From: Gemmatimonadaceae bacterium
GTDB lineage: Bacteria; Gemmatimonadota; Gemmatimonadetes; Gemmatimonadales; Gemmatimonadaceae
Assembly: GCA_030647905.1 (NCBI GenBank)
Contig: JAUSJA010000033.1
Location: 269,325-333,324, forward strand
DNA: 64,000 nt
Reading direction: 5' to 3'
Shown one piece after another: positions 35,942-45,879 of this stretch. The position numbers and the translations under genes were made by a program. The notes under the pieces were generated by a model that worked only from the letters and a program-made list of their open reading frames with translations, was not told the DNA's origin and searched no databases. Each line of letters starts with the position of its first letter. Within the stretch, counting starts at the first letter, position 1.

Positions 35942-37098
35942 TCAGAACCACTGCCTGAGCCAGCGCTTCTCGAGGAGAACCTTCACAAGGTGCCAGCGGC
36001 GCCCAGGTGGGCGGATCTTTACCTGTGGTACTGGCTCCGCGTAGAAGTTGCCCTTCCCCAAGCCCGCCTTGCCATCCCCCGTCTCGATGAAGCACGCACC
36101 CTCTCCCTCGAAGGATGCCCGCTCTCCCTTCCCGGTGATGCTGCGCACGATGTTGCGCGCAACGATCTCGGCTTCGGCGTGGGCGAACACGCCTGCCTTA
36201 GGCAGCGGCTTGCCGAGCTTCAAGGGAATGGCAACGACATCGCCGAGAGCGTAGACGCCGTCGTACTGCGTCTCGAGCGTGTGACGATCGACCGAAACCC
36301 AGCCGCTCTCGCCAACGAGGCCTGACTCGCGCACGACCTTCGGGGCTCTGTGCGGCGGGACATAGGCGAGAAGGTCGAAGAACGCCTCCGAACCATTCGT
36401 GAACTTGAGTCGCTGGCCGCTGTCGTCCACTTCCTTGATCTGGTGCTCGGGGTGGTAGGCGATACCCTTTGCCTCGACCATCCCGCGAACAGCCTTGGAA
36501 ACCTCGGGGCCAGCCACCCCCATTGGACCCGGCTCGGCCGCGTAGAGGTCGATCTGCGTCCTGTCACGAATCCTTCGCTTTCGGCATGCGTACTCGAGCA
36601 GCATCGCGGCCTCGTACGGTGCTGCGGGGCACTTATAGGCCGGAGCGGCCGTCAGCACGATCAGCTTCCCGCCGGTGAACCCGGCAAAGGCATCCCGCAG
36701 CGCCTCGGCGCCGGCGAGCGTGTAGAAGTTGTGACCCGCTTCCCTCGGCCCGGTACGGCCTCCGTTGCGAGTTCCGCCCCGAGGGCGATGATGAGGTAGT
36801 CGCCGGTCAGAGTGCGACCCGAGACGACGATCTCTCGCTTCCCGGGTTCGATGCGCTCGATCTCACCTCGCACGACTTCGACACCGTGTTTCTCGAGTCG
36901 GGTCATGGGGCGTGAGATCTGCTCGGCGGTGCGACTCCCCGTTATCAGCCAGAGCAAGGAAGGAGCAAACACGAAGGACGATTCGCGCTCGACGAGCACC
37001 ACTCGGTGCCGCGGCGGCAGGGCCTTGCGGAGTTCGGTCGCCGCCGCCAGTCCACCGACCCCTCCACCAAGTATGAGTACCGTCTTTGATGTCATCAC
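35942..37098 (-). pseudogene. Sulfide:quinone reductase-like FAD oxidoreductase, frameshifted
   Basis: Two abutting frames make one protein. Codons from 37098 give the FAD-binding N-terminus (LILGGGVGGLAAATELRK). The second frame, down to 35942, gives KCPAAPYEAAM, the second nucleotide-binding half and ACFIETGDG. The shift lies near 36742-36748: VPG should run into EAGHNFYTL, but one base is missing (or two are extra). Apart from this, the length (about 385 residues) and motifs are intact, so it may be a recent mutation or a sequence error. If intact it would move electrons from sulfide to quinone. DsrE starts six bases upstream in the same operon. Confidence 0.8.
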
Positions 37099-37104
37099 GT
37101 GTCC

Positions 37105-37455
37105 TCAGAAGATCAGGGTCTTGTCGGCTTCGATCGTCCAGGCCGTCCACTCGTCGAGGGAACTCCGATGTGTGCCCTCAGCGAGCTCCGCTTCGGTGAT
37201 TCCACGCGCGTCCATGCAGGTGCCGCAGACACCGACCCTGCCCCCGCGACGCGTCACCGCGGCGAGCATGGTCTGGACGTTGTAGTAGCCTTGCGGCACT
37301 TTCTGGCCGCTCTTGGCACAGCTGGCGGCATCGCCGGCGAGGAAGACTTTCACTTCGATACCGTCCTGCTTCGCGAGCGAGGCCGCGAGGCGGAGCCCGT
37401 TGTAGGAGCGCTCAGAGCCATAGGGAGGGTCGTTTAAGATGACCAGTGCTTTCAT
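37105..37455 (-). CDS. DsrE family sulfur-relay-like protein
   Basis: 116 residues. The start overlaps the ArsR-rhodanese stop by four bases. It has a DsrE/F fold with VCGTCMDARG, placing two Cys where related proteins bind persulfide. It probably handles sulfane sulfur together with the rhodanese domain and the reductase encoded on either side. Confidence 0.85.
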   Translation of the reverse strand: MKALVILNDPPYGSERSYNGLRLAASLAKQDGIEVKVFLAGDAASCAKSGQKVPQGYYNVQTMLAAVTRRGGRVGVCGTCMDARGITEAELAEGTHRSSLDEWTAWTIEADKTLIF

Positions 37456-38132
37456 GCTGCTTCCTCCGTCGTGGATACTTCGATGGGGAGTCCGGCGGCC
37501 CGCCACTCGGGGAAACCATCCATGAGCCGCCTGGCGTAATGACCGCGCGCCCGAAGAATCTCGACCGCGCGGAAGGCAAGGACGCAATACGGCCCCCGGC
37601 AGTAGGCCACAACCTCCTTCCCAGTGGGCAGCTCGCTGATGCGATTCTCGAGTTCCTCGACGGGAACCGACACGGCACCCGGAATGTGGCCGGCCCGGTA
37701 CTCGTCTGAAGGGCGCACATCGAGCACGAGGACGGCGCCCGCGCGCGCTCTCTCAAGGAGGTCTTCTCGTGCAACCGGCTCAAGTTGATCTCGCGCGGTG
37801 AGAAAGGTTTCGACGATCCTGCTCACCTCGGCCAGGTGGCGCTCGGCGATTTCGCGAATCAGCCGCGACAAGTCGTAAATGTTGGGGTCAGTGAGCCGGT
37901 AGAACACATAGAGGCCAGCCTTTCGGGAATCGACCAATTGTGCCTGCCGAAGCACGTGCAGGTGATGCGAGGCGTTGGCGACCGAAAGACCCGTCTCCCG
38001 GGCGAGTTTCTCTACCGTTCGCTCACCCTGGGCGAGGATTTCAAGCAACTCCAGGCGGCGACCGCTTCCGACAGCCTTTCCGATTCTGGCAAGTTGGTCG
38101 TACAGACGGTCCTTCAGTCTTCGGCGGGACAC
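37452..38132 (-). CDS. ArsR-type regulator fused to a rhodanese domain
   Basis: 226 residues from a GTG at 38132. A TTG at 38159 is also in frame but lies within the palindrome taken as operator. The N-terminal winged helix (about 10-95) has SVANASHHLHVLRQAQLV. The C-terminal rhodanese domain (about 120-220) has the active loop YCRGPYC. The DNA-binding half contains no Cys, so it lacks the dithiol switch of SqrR/BigR; the rhodanese Cys are the only sulfur-reactive candidates. It heads the operon with DsrE and the SQR-like gene and probably regulates it. Confidence 0.88.
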   Translation of the reverse strand: MSRRRLKDRLYDQLARIGKAVGSGRRLELLEILAQGERTVEKLARETGLSVANASHHLHVLRQAQLVDSRKAGLYVFYRLTDPNIYDLSRLIREIAERHLAEVSRIVETFLTARDQLEPVAREDLLERARAGAVLVLDVRPSDEYRAGHIPGAVSVPVEELENRISELPTGKEVVAYCRGPYCVLAFRAVEILRARGHYARRLMDGFPEWRAAGLPIEVSTTEEAA

Positions 38133-38147
38133 GGCAGAGACCCCATT

Positions 38148-38177
38148 AGAGTATTCCAATGGTTACTTGAATACTCT
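38148..38177. promoter_or_regulatory. Palindromic operator candidate of the ArsR-rhodanese operon
   Basis: AGAGTATTC at 38148-38156 and GAATACTCT at 38169-38177 form perfect 9-bp arms around 12 bases. It lies 15-45 bases before the GTG start. Half-sites with ATTC...GAAT resemble sites of sulfide-responsive ArsR proteins (BigR/SqrR type), though here the gap is longer. Autoregulation is inferred. Confidence 0.6.
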
Positions 38178-38370
38178 GCCCTGTCAAGTGCCAGACAGAA
38201 CTGGATCCTCGGCGAACCGGTAGAGACTGACGCGCATGATGGTGCTCGTGGACTTGATCCCTGAATCCTGCAACCTGCTGCCAAGCTGCGACCCAATCGT
38301 TATTCTGCAAGCGCATACTCGCTCTCAACAAGGCCGCTACCAGAAGTTGATAGCTGCAGGAGATGATTGG

Positions 38371-40086
38371 ATGAACCCGTCCGAAATTGACAACACGGTC
38401 GCGACGCTGGCTCGCCACAAGGACGAATGGGCGACGTTGCCCATTCGCCGGAAAACAGCCCATCTCAAAGAGCTCCGGACAAAGGCGGACGAAATCGCCG
38501 AGCGCTGGGTGAACGCGGCGGTCGAGGCGAAGCGCATTCCGAGGGATTCGCCACTCGTCGGCGAGGAATGGATCTCGGGACCCTGGGCATTGTTGAGAGG
38601 GTTGAACGTCCTGATCGGAACGCTCGAGAAGCTCGATAAAGGCGAGGCGCCTTTTTCGGACGGAGCCGTGCACACGCGACTGGACGGCCAGGTTGTCGTG
38701 GATGTCTTTCCAGGGAGCCTCTTCGACCGCCTGCTGCTCAGCGGAACTTCGGCGCAGGTCTGGATGCAGCCGGGTGTGACCGCGGAAAATCTCGCTGACC
38801 ATACAGCGTCGTTCTATCGGCAGCCGTCGCCTCAGGGAAAAGTGGCGCTCGTTCTGGGTGCAGGGAACATCGCCAGCATCGCCCCGCTTGACATGCTTTA
38901 CAAGATGTTCGCCGAAGGGATGGTGTGCATGCTCAAGATGAATCCGGTGAACGATTACCTCGGTCCGTTCTTCGAGGAGATTTTTTCATCCCTCGTCGCT
39001 GGCGGTTTCGTCGGCTTTGCCTATGGCGGTGCGGATGTCGGCGCGTATCTGGTCGCCCACCAAGGAGTGGACGAAGTCCACATCACGGGAGATTATCGAA
39101 CGTACAATGCGATCGTATTCGGTGGCGGTGAGGAAGGAGAGAAGCGGCGCCGTCGCGACGAGCCCGTGGTCAGCAAGCGCGTGACCGCCGAGCTGGGAAA
39201 CGTGTCGGCGACGATCGTGGTGCCGGGTCCGTGGAGCGATGCGGACCTCGCGTACCAGGCCGAGCATGTGGTGGCGCAGAAGTCACACAACGGCGGATTC
39301 AATTGCGTTGCCGCGCAGGTTCTGGTACTGCCGGAGGAGTGGAACCGCTCGAATGATTTCATCGCGTCCGTGCGCAGGACGATGCAGAGCATTCCGGCGC
39401 GCGAGTCGTACTATCCGGGCGCAGCGCAGCGACAGGGCGCGGCGGTGGCGGCACATCCAGAGGCCGAGCTGCTCGACGAGCCATCCGCGATCGATGCGCC
39501 GCGAGCACTCATTACAGGGCTCGATGCGGCGAAGAAAGACGAGTACTGCTTCACGCATGAATTCTTTTCCAACGTTCTTTCGGTAACCAGTCTCCCTGGA
39601 AAGAGCGCCGCCGAATTTCTTCGGGCGGCAGTGAGTTTCGCCAACGAGAATCTGTGGGGGACGCTCGGTGTCAACCTCATCGTTCATCCACGGACGATGA
39701 AAGAGCTGGGCCCGGCGTTGGACGAGGCGATCGCCGAGCTGCGCTACGGATGCATCGGGATCAACGCGTGGATCGGCGTCGGCTTTCTCCTGGCAGAGAC
39801 ACCATGGGGCGCGTTCCCGGGACACGCGCGGAACGACATCCAGAGCGGCACCGGCGTGGTGCACAACTCGCTGCTGTTCGACAAACCGCAGAAAGCCGTG
39901 GTTCGACAGCCGTTCTTTCCGTTCCCCAGGAATCTGCTGCACGGCGAGATGCACGTGTCGCCCAAGCCACCGTGGTTCGTGACGAACAAGCAGGCGCACA
40001 CCGTGGGACGGCGCATTGCCCGCTTCGAGGCTCGCCCAGGCTGGAGACGCCTGCCCGGAATCTTTCTCGCGGCGCTGAGGGGGTAA
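38371..40086 (+). CDS. Aldehyde dehydrogenase family protein
   Basis: 571 residues. The ATG at 38371 has AGGAG upstream and is preferred over the longer open frame. The nucleophile Cys is in GGFNCVAAQ, and the general-base Glu is in AELGNVSATIV. The sequence is long for the family (usually 470-510), with a C-terminal extension of about 60 residues. The substrate is not clear. It is divergent from the ArsR operon and shares a short upstream region with it. Confidence 0.85.
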   Translation: MNPSEIDNTVATLARHKDEWATLPIRRKTAHLKELRTKADEIAERWVNAAVEAKRIPRDSPLVGEEWISGPWALLRGLNVLIGTLEKLDKGEAPFSDGAVHTRLDGQVVVDVFPGSLFDRLLLSGTSAQVWMQPGVTAENLADHTASFYRQPSPQGKVALVLGAGNIASIAPLDMLYKMFAEGMVCMLKMNPVNDYLGPFFEEIFSSLVAGGFVGFAYGGADVGAYLVAHQGVDEVHITGDYRTYNAIVFGGGEEGEKRRRRDEPVVSKRVTAELGNVSATIVVPGPWSDADLAYQAEHVVAQKSHNGGFNCVAAQVLVLPEEWNRSNDFIASVRRTMQSIPARESYYPGAAQRQGAAVAAHPEAELLDEPSAIDAPRALITGLDAAKKDEYCFTHEFFSNVLSVTSLPGKSAAEFLRAAVSFANENLWGTLGVNLIVHPRTMKELGPALDEAIAELRYGCIGINAWIGVGFLLAETPWGAFPGHARNDIQSGTGVVHNSLLFDKPQKAVVRQPFFPFPRNLLHGEMHVSPKPPWFVTNKQAHTVGRRIARFEARPGWRRLPGIFLAALRG

Positions 40087-40104
40087 TCGACGGCGGTCGG
40101 TTGG

Positions 40105-40521
40105 CTAGTTGAATTCAAGTGGCGTCAGCACCCCATCCTTCTTCACCCCGAGCCGAATCGGCCGTGGCGCACCGCGGCGGGGGATCGTGACCTCGACCCA
40201 TAGCTCTTCCCTGGCGGCGCGGCGCGATGGGTCGGTCACGTGCTCGGGAATGAAGTACGCGAGCGGCTGCTCGAGCACTGCCACGCGCTGGTCGCGCTGG
40301 GACGCCCGCGCGTATAGGCCGCTTGAGCGAGGCGAAGGCAGGGCAACGAGTTGATGATCCCGTACGGACAGTGCAATCGGGATTGGCTGCGGTGGAGGAG
40401 TCCGGGTGCTGCCGTTGGGATTGACTATGGTGTGTGAGACTGGAAGATCGAGGTCTTGGCCAACGGCGGCCTCAATCCGAAGGCTGACGTATCGCCCGCG
40501 GATCGGCAGGTTCGGATCCAC
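40105..40521 (-). CDS. GDYXXLXY-like protein, N-terminus missing
   Basis: 138 residues from a GTG at 40521. DPNLPIRGRYVSLRI resembles the GDYXXLXY core, and the C-terminal strand-rich part (ELWVEVTIPRRG) fits. The membrane anchor that normally precedes this domain is absent. The frame is open upstream as far as the oxidase subunit I stop (40570-40572), which is in the same frame 16 codons away. It could be a truncated relic or a short gene coupled to the oxidase. Confidence 0.55.
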   Translation of the reverse strand: MDPNLPIRGRYVSLRIEAAVGQDLDLPVSHTIVNPNGSTRTPPPQPIPIALSVRDHQLVALPSPRSSGLYARASQRDQRVAVLEQPLAYFIPEHVTDPSRRAAREELWVEVTIPRRGAPRPIRLGVKKDGVLTPLEFN

Positions 40522-40569
40522 CGGCGCCGCTGCTCGACGCGATCGTCGCGGCCCGATCTCGCCAGGCCG

Positions 40570-42195
40570 TCAGAAGGGCTTGAAGCCGGGACTGCCGTAC
40601 CGCGTCAGATGCATGAGGTCGTAAACCGGCACCGCGTACGCCAGAATCACCAGCACCACCGCCACTACAAACCAGAGTTCGAGTCGGTCCCAGATGCCTT
40701 TCCTGAAACCACCCGCTGGCGGGGATAGCGGCTCGGCCCATTCGATCGGCACGACGGCGGTGCGCTTGCCGGTCAGCAGCGTGGCGATCATCACGACCAC
40801 GAAGCATCCCGCACTGGCAAAGAGCACGATGCCTCCCAGGGCTGAGACGCTGGTGAGTGTGTGCCACATCTCCGCCTGGGGCGCACCGGCGTAGTCGGTG
40901 GCGAAGACGCGTCGGGGCAGTCCCATGAGACCGGCGATGTGCCCGGTGAACGAGAAAAGGACCATCCCCAGGAACCAGAGGAACGGCTGCACCTTGGCCA
41001 GCAGGCCAAGCTCGAGCTCCCGCCCGGCGATCCGCGGAACCAGGTAGTAGCATGCCCCCATGAAGGTCAGCGCCGCGGCGCTGCCGACGGTCAAATGGAA
41101 GTGCGCCGGAATCCACGCCGTGTTATGAACCACCGAATTGAGTACGTACGCCGCGTTGATCGCCCCGCCAAAGCCGCCCACCATGAAGAGCAGTCCCGCG
41201 AACAGCACCGAGGACACCACCGGGTTCCCCCAAGGCAGCGCGCGAATCCAGCCGAATAGACCCTTGCCACCCCGCAACCGGCCCGCCACCTCGAGCGAAG
41301 CGACCACCGTGAAGGCGGTCACCAGGCTCGGGAAGGAGATCGCCATCGTATTGAAGGTGTGGAACAGCTTCCACGCGGCGGGGATGCCCGGATCCTGGTA
41401 CTGATGGTGGAATCCCACCGGTGTGGAGAGAATCAGGAACAGGGAAAAGGTGACCCGGGCCAGCGGTTCCGAAAACAGTTTGCCCCCTGCTTCCCTGGGC
41501 ACCAGCGCATACCAGATCACATAGGCGGGAAGGAGCCAGAAATACACCAGCGGGTGACCGAAGAACCAGAACAGTGTTCGTGCCAGGAGCGGATCCACCG
41601 TCTTCACCCACCCGAGCGACCACGGGATGAGCTGGAACAGCATCTCCGACGCCACTCCAATCGTCGCCAGCAGCCATAGCATTGCATTGGCGGTCGTCCC
41701 ATGCATCGCGAGACTGACCGGTGACTCACCTCGCCGGCGGCGCGATTCCCGCCAGGACGCGATGATGCTCGCGCACCATCCCCACGACGCCACCACCACG
41801 AGCGTCAGACCGATGTAAAACGCCGGATGGGCCTGGAGCGGGGGGTAGAATGTGTACAGCACGCTCGCCCGGAAGGTGAGGATCGCCCAGGCGGCCATCA
41901 CGGTGCCGGTGACGGCAATCCCATACATGATCCACCCGAACCGCAGCCACCTGATCTCGCCATTCTCGCGCTGGGCGACGGCATAGCCCAGCGCCATGAT
42001 GAAGAAGGTGGTGAAGACCAGCGCCATCAGCACGCCGTGGGCCGTCACCGACATGTAATACATCCGCGCCGACCGGTAGGGCACTTCGAGGTTCGCGCGG
42101 GAGAGCGCCTGCATGACCGCCATCGCTGCGGCGACGCCGAACGCGAGCACCGCAACCCAGATGTGGGCCAGGATGAGCCGGTTAGCGCGCGGCAT
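40570..42195 (-). CDS. Heme-copper oxidase subunit I, b(a)3 type
   Basis: 541 residues with about 13 helices. CuB and heme ligands are in FGHPLVYFWLLPAYVIWY, FHHQYQDPG and HFHLTVG. The family is the B-type (ba3) oxidases, which have high oxygen affinity and reduced proton pumping. It overlaps subunit II by 14 bases. Confidence 0.93.
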   Translation of the reverse strand: MPRANRLILAHIWVAVLAFGVAAAMAVMQALSRANLEVPYRSARMYYMSVTAHGVLMALVFTTFFIMALGYAVAQRENGEIRWLRFGWIMYGIAVTGTVMAAWAILTFRASVLYTFYPPLQAHPAFYIGLTLVVVASWGWCASIIASWRESRRRRGESPVSLAMHGTTANAMLWLLATIGVASEMLFQLIPWSLGWVKTVDPLLARTLFWFFGHPLVYFWLLPAYVIWYALVPREAGGKLFSEPLARVTFSLFLILSTPVGFHHQYQDPGIPAAWKLFHTFNTMAISFPSLVTAFTVVASLEVAGRLRGGKGLFGWIRALPWGNPVVSSVLFAGLLFMVGGFGGAINAAYVLNSVVHNTAWIPAHFHLTVGSAAALTFMGACYYLVPRIAGRELELGLLAKVQPFLWFLGMVLFSFTGHIAGLMGLPRRVFATDYAGAPQAEMWHTLTSVSALGGIVLFASAGCFVVVMIATLLTGKRTAVVPIEWAEPLSPPAGGFRKGIWDRLELWFVVAVVLVILAYAVPVYDLMHLTRYGSPGFKPF

Positions 42196-42712
42196 CAGCG
42201 ACTCCCGCCGTCGAGGTCAGCGCGCCGGGCTGCTGCCAGCTGCCCTTCGGCACCACCTTGAGTTTGCTCGCCATGGTGTGGTGGCCCACCCCGCAATACT
42301 CGTTGCACGCGATCAGGTAGTCACCCGGCTTGAACGAGGTGGTGAACTGGCTCACATAGCCCGGGATGACCATTGACTGGCCGTTGGTGCGCACAATCTG
42401 AAAGCCGTGGATTACATCCACGGTCGTCATGTGGAACGTGACGGGGGTCTCCGCGGGGAGCACCATCTCACCAGGCAGCCAGGCGAACATCATCCCGACA
42501 ACCGACACGTGAACCGCACCACCGGCATCGACCGTGACGCCCTGGCGGCTGAACAGAGGATTCTGAAACACCTTTTTCGGGTCAATCGTCTCGACGTGGG
42601 ACGGGGGGTGGAACCCGTGCCGGATGGAGGCGTTGGCGAGCGAGCCGAAAAACAGCGCCAGCATCACCCCGACCCCCCACATCCACACCCGCTCGTACAG
42701 ATCGATCTTCAC
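42182..42712 (-). CDS. Heme-copper oxidase subunit II with CuA site
   Basis: 176 residues from a GTG at 42712. One N-terminal helix is followed by a cupredoxin domain with the CuA ligands His in VIHGF and CNEYCGVGHHTM. It accepts electrons from cytochrome c. It is translationally coupled to the small upstream subunit (GTGA overlap). Confidence 0.93.
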   Translation of the reverse strand: MKIDLYERVWMWGVGVMLALFFGSLANASIRHGFHPPSHVETIDPKKVFQNPLFSRQGVTVDAGGAVHVSVVGMMFAWLPGEMVLPAETPVTFHMTTVDVIHGFQIVRTNGQSMVIPGYVSQFTTSFKPGDYLIACNEYCGVGHHTMASKLKVVPKGSWQQPGALTSTAGVADAAR

Positions 42713-42849
42713 TGGGTCACCGCTCCCCGGCCGAGATAGAGCCAGATGTACACCGCAAACCAGCCGGCTACGAACAGCACCACGTACAAACCGACAAAGG
42801 CGAATGTACCAATGGGATGTTTCGGCAAGCCTTCCGGCATTTCGGACAT
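42709..42849 (-). CDS. Small oxidase subunit, subunit IIa-like
   Basis: 46 residues with one central helix (FVGLYVVLFVAGWFAVYIWL). The start has GAGCC upstream and the stop overlaps the subunit II start. Position and form match the single-helix subunit IIa of ba3 oxidases. The first residues (SEMPEGLPKHPIG) are polar. Confidence 0.75.
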   Translation of the reverse strand: MSEMPEGLPKHPIGTFAFVGLYVVLFVAGWFAVYIWLYLGRGAVTQ

Positions 42850-42934
42850 GGGTCGGCTCCTTGGGCGACGTAGTTCCGGACTTCGCGGGCTGGTCAGGCG
42901 GCTGACCAGATCGCGTTGGACAGCCTATCTCTGC

Positions 42935-43159
42935 TCAAACACCGGAGGAGGAACCGGGAGGCTCCTTACGAGTCGAAAGCCCGAGCGGGACGTAGACTGG
43001 GCAGTGGGCTACGAAGCTGGTGAGCAGAAAAGCGACCGCAACAACGCCGAGAATGATGGCGAGCGTGCCGCTGATGCGACCGGTGAAGTAGAGGACGGCG
43101 ATGCCGATCGCGATGAGCGTCCGGATCAGACGATCCGCGGTACCCATGTTCTTCTTCAT
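42935..43159 (-). CDS. DUF2892 inner membrane protein
   Basis: 74 residues with two helices and the DUF2892 pattern: NMGTADRLIRTLIAI at the start and FVAHCPVYVPLGLST near the end. Related domains are often found beside or fused to rhodanese. Function is not known. Confidence 0.85.
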   Translation of the reverse strand: MKKNMGTADRLIRTLIAIGIAVLYFTGRISGTLAIILGVVAVAFLLTSFVAHCPVYVPLGLSTRKEPPGSSSGV

Positions 43160-43285
43160 CTGTCCCTCCGTAGAAGTGGACTGGCAGGCGATCAGCTTTC
43201 AAGAAGGCGCTCTGCCACCAGCACGATGACAGTGATCACCGAGAAACAAAGGAGACAAGCCTGGTGCCTCGCGAACATACGGGGG

Positions 43286-44214
43286 ATGAAGGCAATCTGC
43301 AACAACGCCGGAATCGATCTCGATCTTCACGCGACCTTTCTCATTCTCCTCGCGTGGATCGCGCTCGCCGAGTATCAACGCCTTGGTACGGCATCGGCGG
43401 CCGTAGAAGGCGTGGTCCTCACACTCGGCGTTTTCCCGTCGGTCGTGCTGCACGAGCTGGGACACGCCCTCACCGCCCGACGCTACGGAATAAAGACTGC
43501 CGGGATCACGCTCCTGCCAATCGGCGGCGTCGCGCGCTTGGAGCGCATGCCGGACCGCCCAGCGCAGGAGCTGGCGATCGCGATCGCCGGCCCTGCGGTC
43601 ACCGTGGCGATCGTCACTGTCCTCTATCTCGCGCTTCGCATCACGGGAATACCGACGTGGCCGCCCGCAACCATCTCTGAATCGGAAAGGCCTTCGCCCT
43701 GCTCTTTGGGATTCTGGGATTGTTCGTCCTGGCGAACCCGTTTCTTGCCCTCATCGCGCTATTCGTCTGGATCAGTGCCGGCGGCGAAGCCATGGCGGCG
43801 CAACTCAAGACGGTCATCGCGGACGTACCCGTCTCGCGGGTCATGGCGACTGACATTCGCACGCTCTCTCCGACCGACCCGCTCTCTGTCGCAATCGGGC
43901 AGATACGGGCGGGCTTTCAGCACGACTTTCCGGTGACGCACGATCATGAGGTTACCGGGATACTGACGCGCGAAGCGCTGCTGAAAACGCTCACGGAGGG
44001 ACGTCGTGACATGCTCGTGAGCGACGTCATGCAGCGTAGCTTCATCACGGCGGAGGCCGATGAGCCGTTGGAGAAAGCGATGGCGCGACTGCAAGCGTGC
44101 CATTGCCGGACGCTCCCCGTGATCCGCGGCCGTGAGCTGGCGGGCCTGCTGACGATGGAGAAGATTGGCGAGTTCGTGGCAATCGAATCCGCTTCGCGCG
44201 CGAAGAAAGCCTAG
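43286..44214 (+). pseudogene. Site-2 protease (M50) with CBS domains, internal deletion and frameshift
   Basis: The ATG at 43286 begins GIDLDLHATFLILLAW, then the zinc motif HELGH and GGVARLERMP. The frame is lost at about 43680. Coding resumes in another frame from about 43681 (GKAFALLFGILGLF) through two CBS domains to 44214. The segment that normally carries the third zinc ligand (PAFPMDGG type, about 70 residues) is missing at the junction. With both the ligand and the frame lost, protease activity is not expected. The CBS part could still be made from a TTG at 43720. Confidence 0.8.
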
Positions 44215-44262
44215 TCAGGCGGGCGCGGATCGTGCTGAGTTGAATCGAGGAGGAGGATAGCC

Positions 44263-44625
44263 ATGCCAAGAACTGCAATGAACCTGATCGACCCCGCAGT
44301 GCGCAGTTGCATTGATGAGTGCGTGCGCTGTAACGAGGTCTGCCTGTCGACGGTGCCGTATTGTCTGGAGCAGGCCGGCCGACATGCCGAGGAAGCCCAC
44401 ATCACGCTGCTTCTGGATTGCGCGAAGATCTGTCAGACTGCGGTGGACTTCATGCTCCGCGGCTCCGATGAACACGGCCGCATCTGCGCGGCGTGCGCGG
44501 CGCTGTGTCAGCGCTGCGCTGAAGACTGCGACCAGTTCGCCGGCGACGACGTCATGCACGCCTGCGCTGAAGTCTGTCGGCAATGCGCGGATTCGTGCGA
44601 GCGGATGTCAAGGACAAGCGTATAG
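44263..44625 (+). CDS. Four-helix-bundle copper-binding protein (Csp-like)
   Basis: 120 residues with GGAGGAGG before the ATG. Sixteen Cys are spaced along helices (CIDECVRCNEVC, CAACAALCQRCAEDC, CAEVCRQCADSC), the pattern of Cu(I) storage proteins of the Csp/DUF326 family. There is no signal peptide, so a cytosolic Csp3-like role is likely. It may supply or buffer copper for the nearby oxidase; that link is inference. Confidence 0.9.
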   Translation: MPRTAMNLIDPAVRSCIDECVRCNEVCLSTVPYCLEQAGRHAEEAHITLLLDCAKICQTAVDFMLRGSDEHGRICAACAALCQRCAEDCDQFAGDDVMHACAEVCRQCADSCERMSRTSV

Positions 44626-44820
44626 GACACCGCTCCCCCAGTCTCAGGTTAGCGAGGGAGAAAGCGACCTACTGCTCATCGGCGCTTACGCGCGCGCCGA
44701 GCGGAGTCTCATACCAACGCCGCGTCAGTTCGCCACATGAAGGACTCCGCAATAGGCTCCTGAAGTTGACGCTCATGTTGGAACATTGCATGGCTATCGG
44801 GCTCTTTTTCAATCCGAACT

Positions 44821-45739
44821 GCCGCCGAGCGAATCGAGGTACTGGATCTCCTCCGGGGTATCGCGATTTTCGGAATGATCCTGGTCCATTTTTTCGATCG
44901 CGCGTGGGAAACGAGTCGGTTCGACGCAGCATCGAGGACTGCAGTGGCCATGTTTCTCGAGAACAAGGCCGCGACGACGTTTGCGATTCTGTTCGGCGTG
45001 GGATGCGCCATACAGCTCGTCCGCGCGCAGCGCAGGCACGACATCGGTTACGTCTGGCGCTACGTCCGCCGCATGCTGCTCATCGCCGCGTTTGGCTACC
45101 TCGCAATGCTCGGCATCGGCTACAACGTTCTTTTCGGATATGCGGAATGGGGGCTCCTGTTATGGGTCGTACGGCGGTGGTCGGTGCGGTCGCTCGCTTC
45201 GCTCGTACTCGCATGGAGCTATCTGGCAGTGATCGGCCAGCATCTCTGGCACACGACCTGGCTATCCTCGCTTCCCGCGACGTTCATGCCTTCAAACACC
45301 TTTACCATGCTGTTGATCGGCGTGCTGGCTTACCGGGTCGGAGTGTTCGACCGACCGCGTGAGCACACTCGCCTTCTCGCAGCAGCGATGGTCTTCGGCG
45401 TGTTCTGATGGTGGCTCAGATGGTTTGTCCTTCCGTTCCCAGGCGGGCCTGCGGCCGTTCAGCCTGGTCGGCCGGATGGCGCTTACGAACTACCTCCTGC
45501 AGATCGCCGTTCTCGACGTGCTCTTTTCCAGGCACGGCCTCGGTCTGGCGATGAGACCGGCCTATGCTCTTCCGAGCGCGATTGTCGTCTTCGCGTGCAT
45601 GGCCGTTACGAGCGGGTGGTGGTTCGCCCGCTATCGGTGGGGGCCGCTGGAGTGGCTGTTGCGGACGGGGATGTACGGAAAGCTTCAGCCGATCCGCCGA
45701 ACGCCGGCCAAGGGCGACATCATGGGGTTAGTTGGCTGA
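44821..45739 (+). pseudogene. DUF418 membrane protein, degraded
   Basis: The frame opens with RIEVLDLLRGIAIFGMIL, the usual DUF418 start, but has no start codon upstream. It ends in a stop at about 45408 (FGVF). The C-terminal hallmark, SLVGRMALTNYLLQ, is in another frame from about 45450 to 45739. The stretch between is far shorter than in intact relatives, so there is both a deletion and a frameshift. It is not expected to make a functional protein. Confidence 0.75.
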
Positions 45740-45879
45740 TTGGTTGGCCTTCTCAACAGCTCGTCTTCTTCAGTGCCCGGATGGCGTGGATCCCCGCGGC
45801 ATCCCCAGGCAGTCGAGTCGTGGTCACGCTACATCCGACATCGGAGAGATCGCATTTGGGCGGCTGGCTAACTCCCTGG

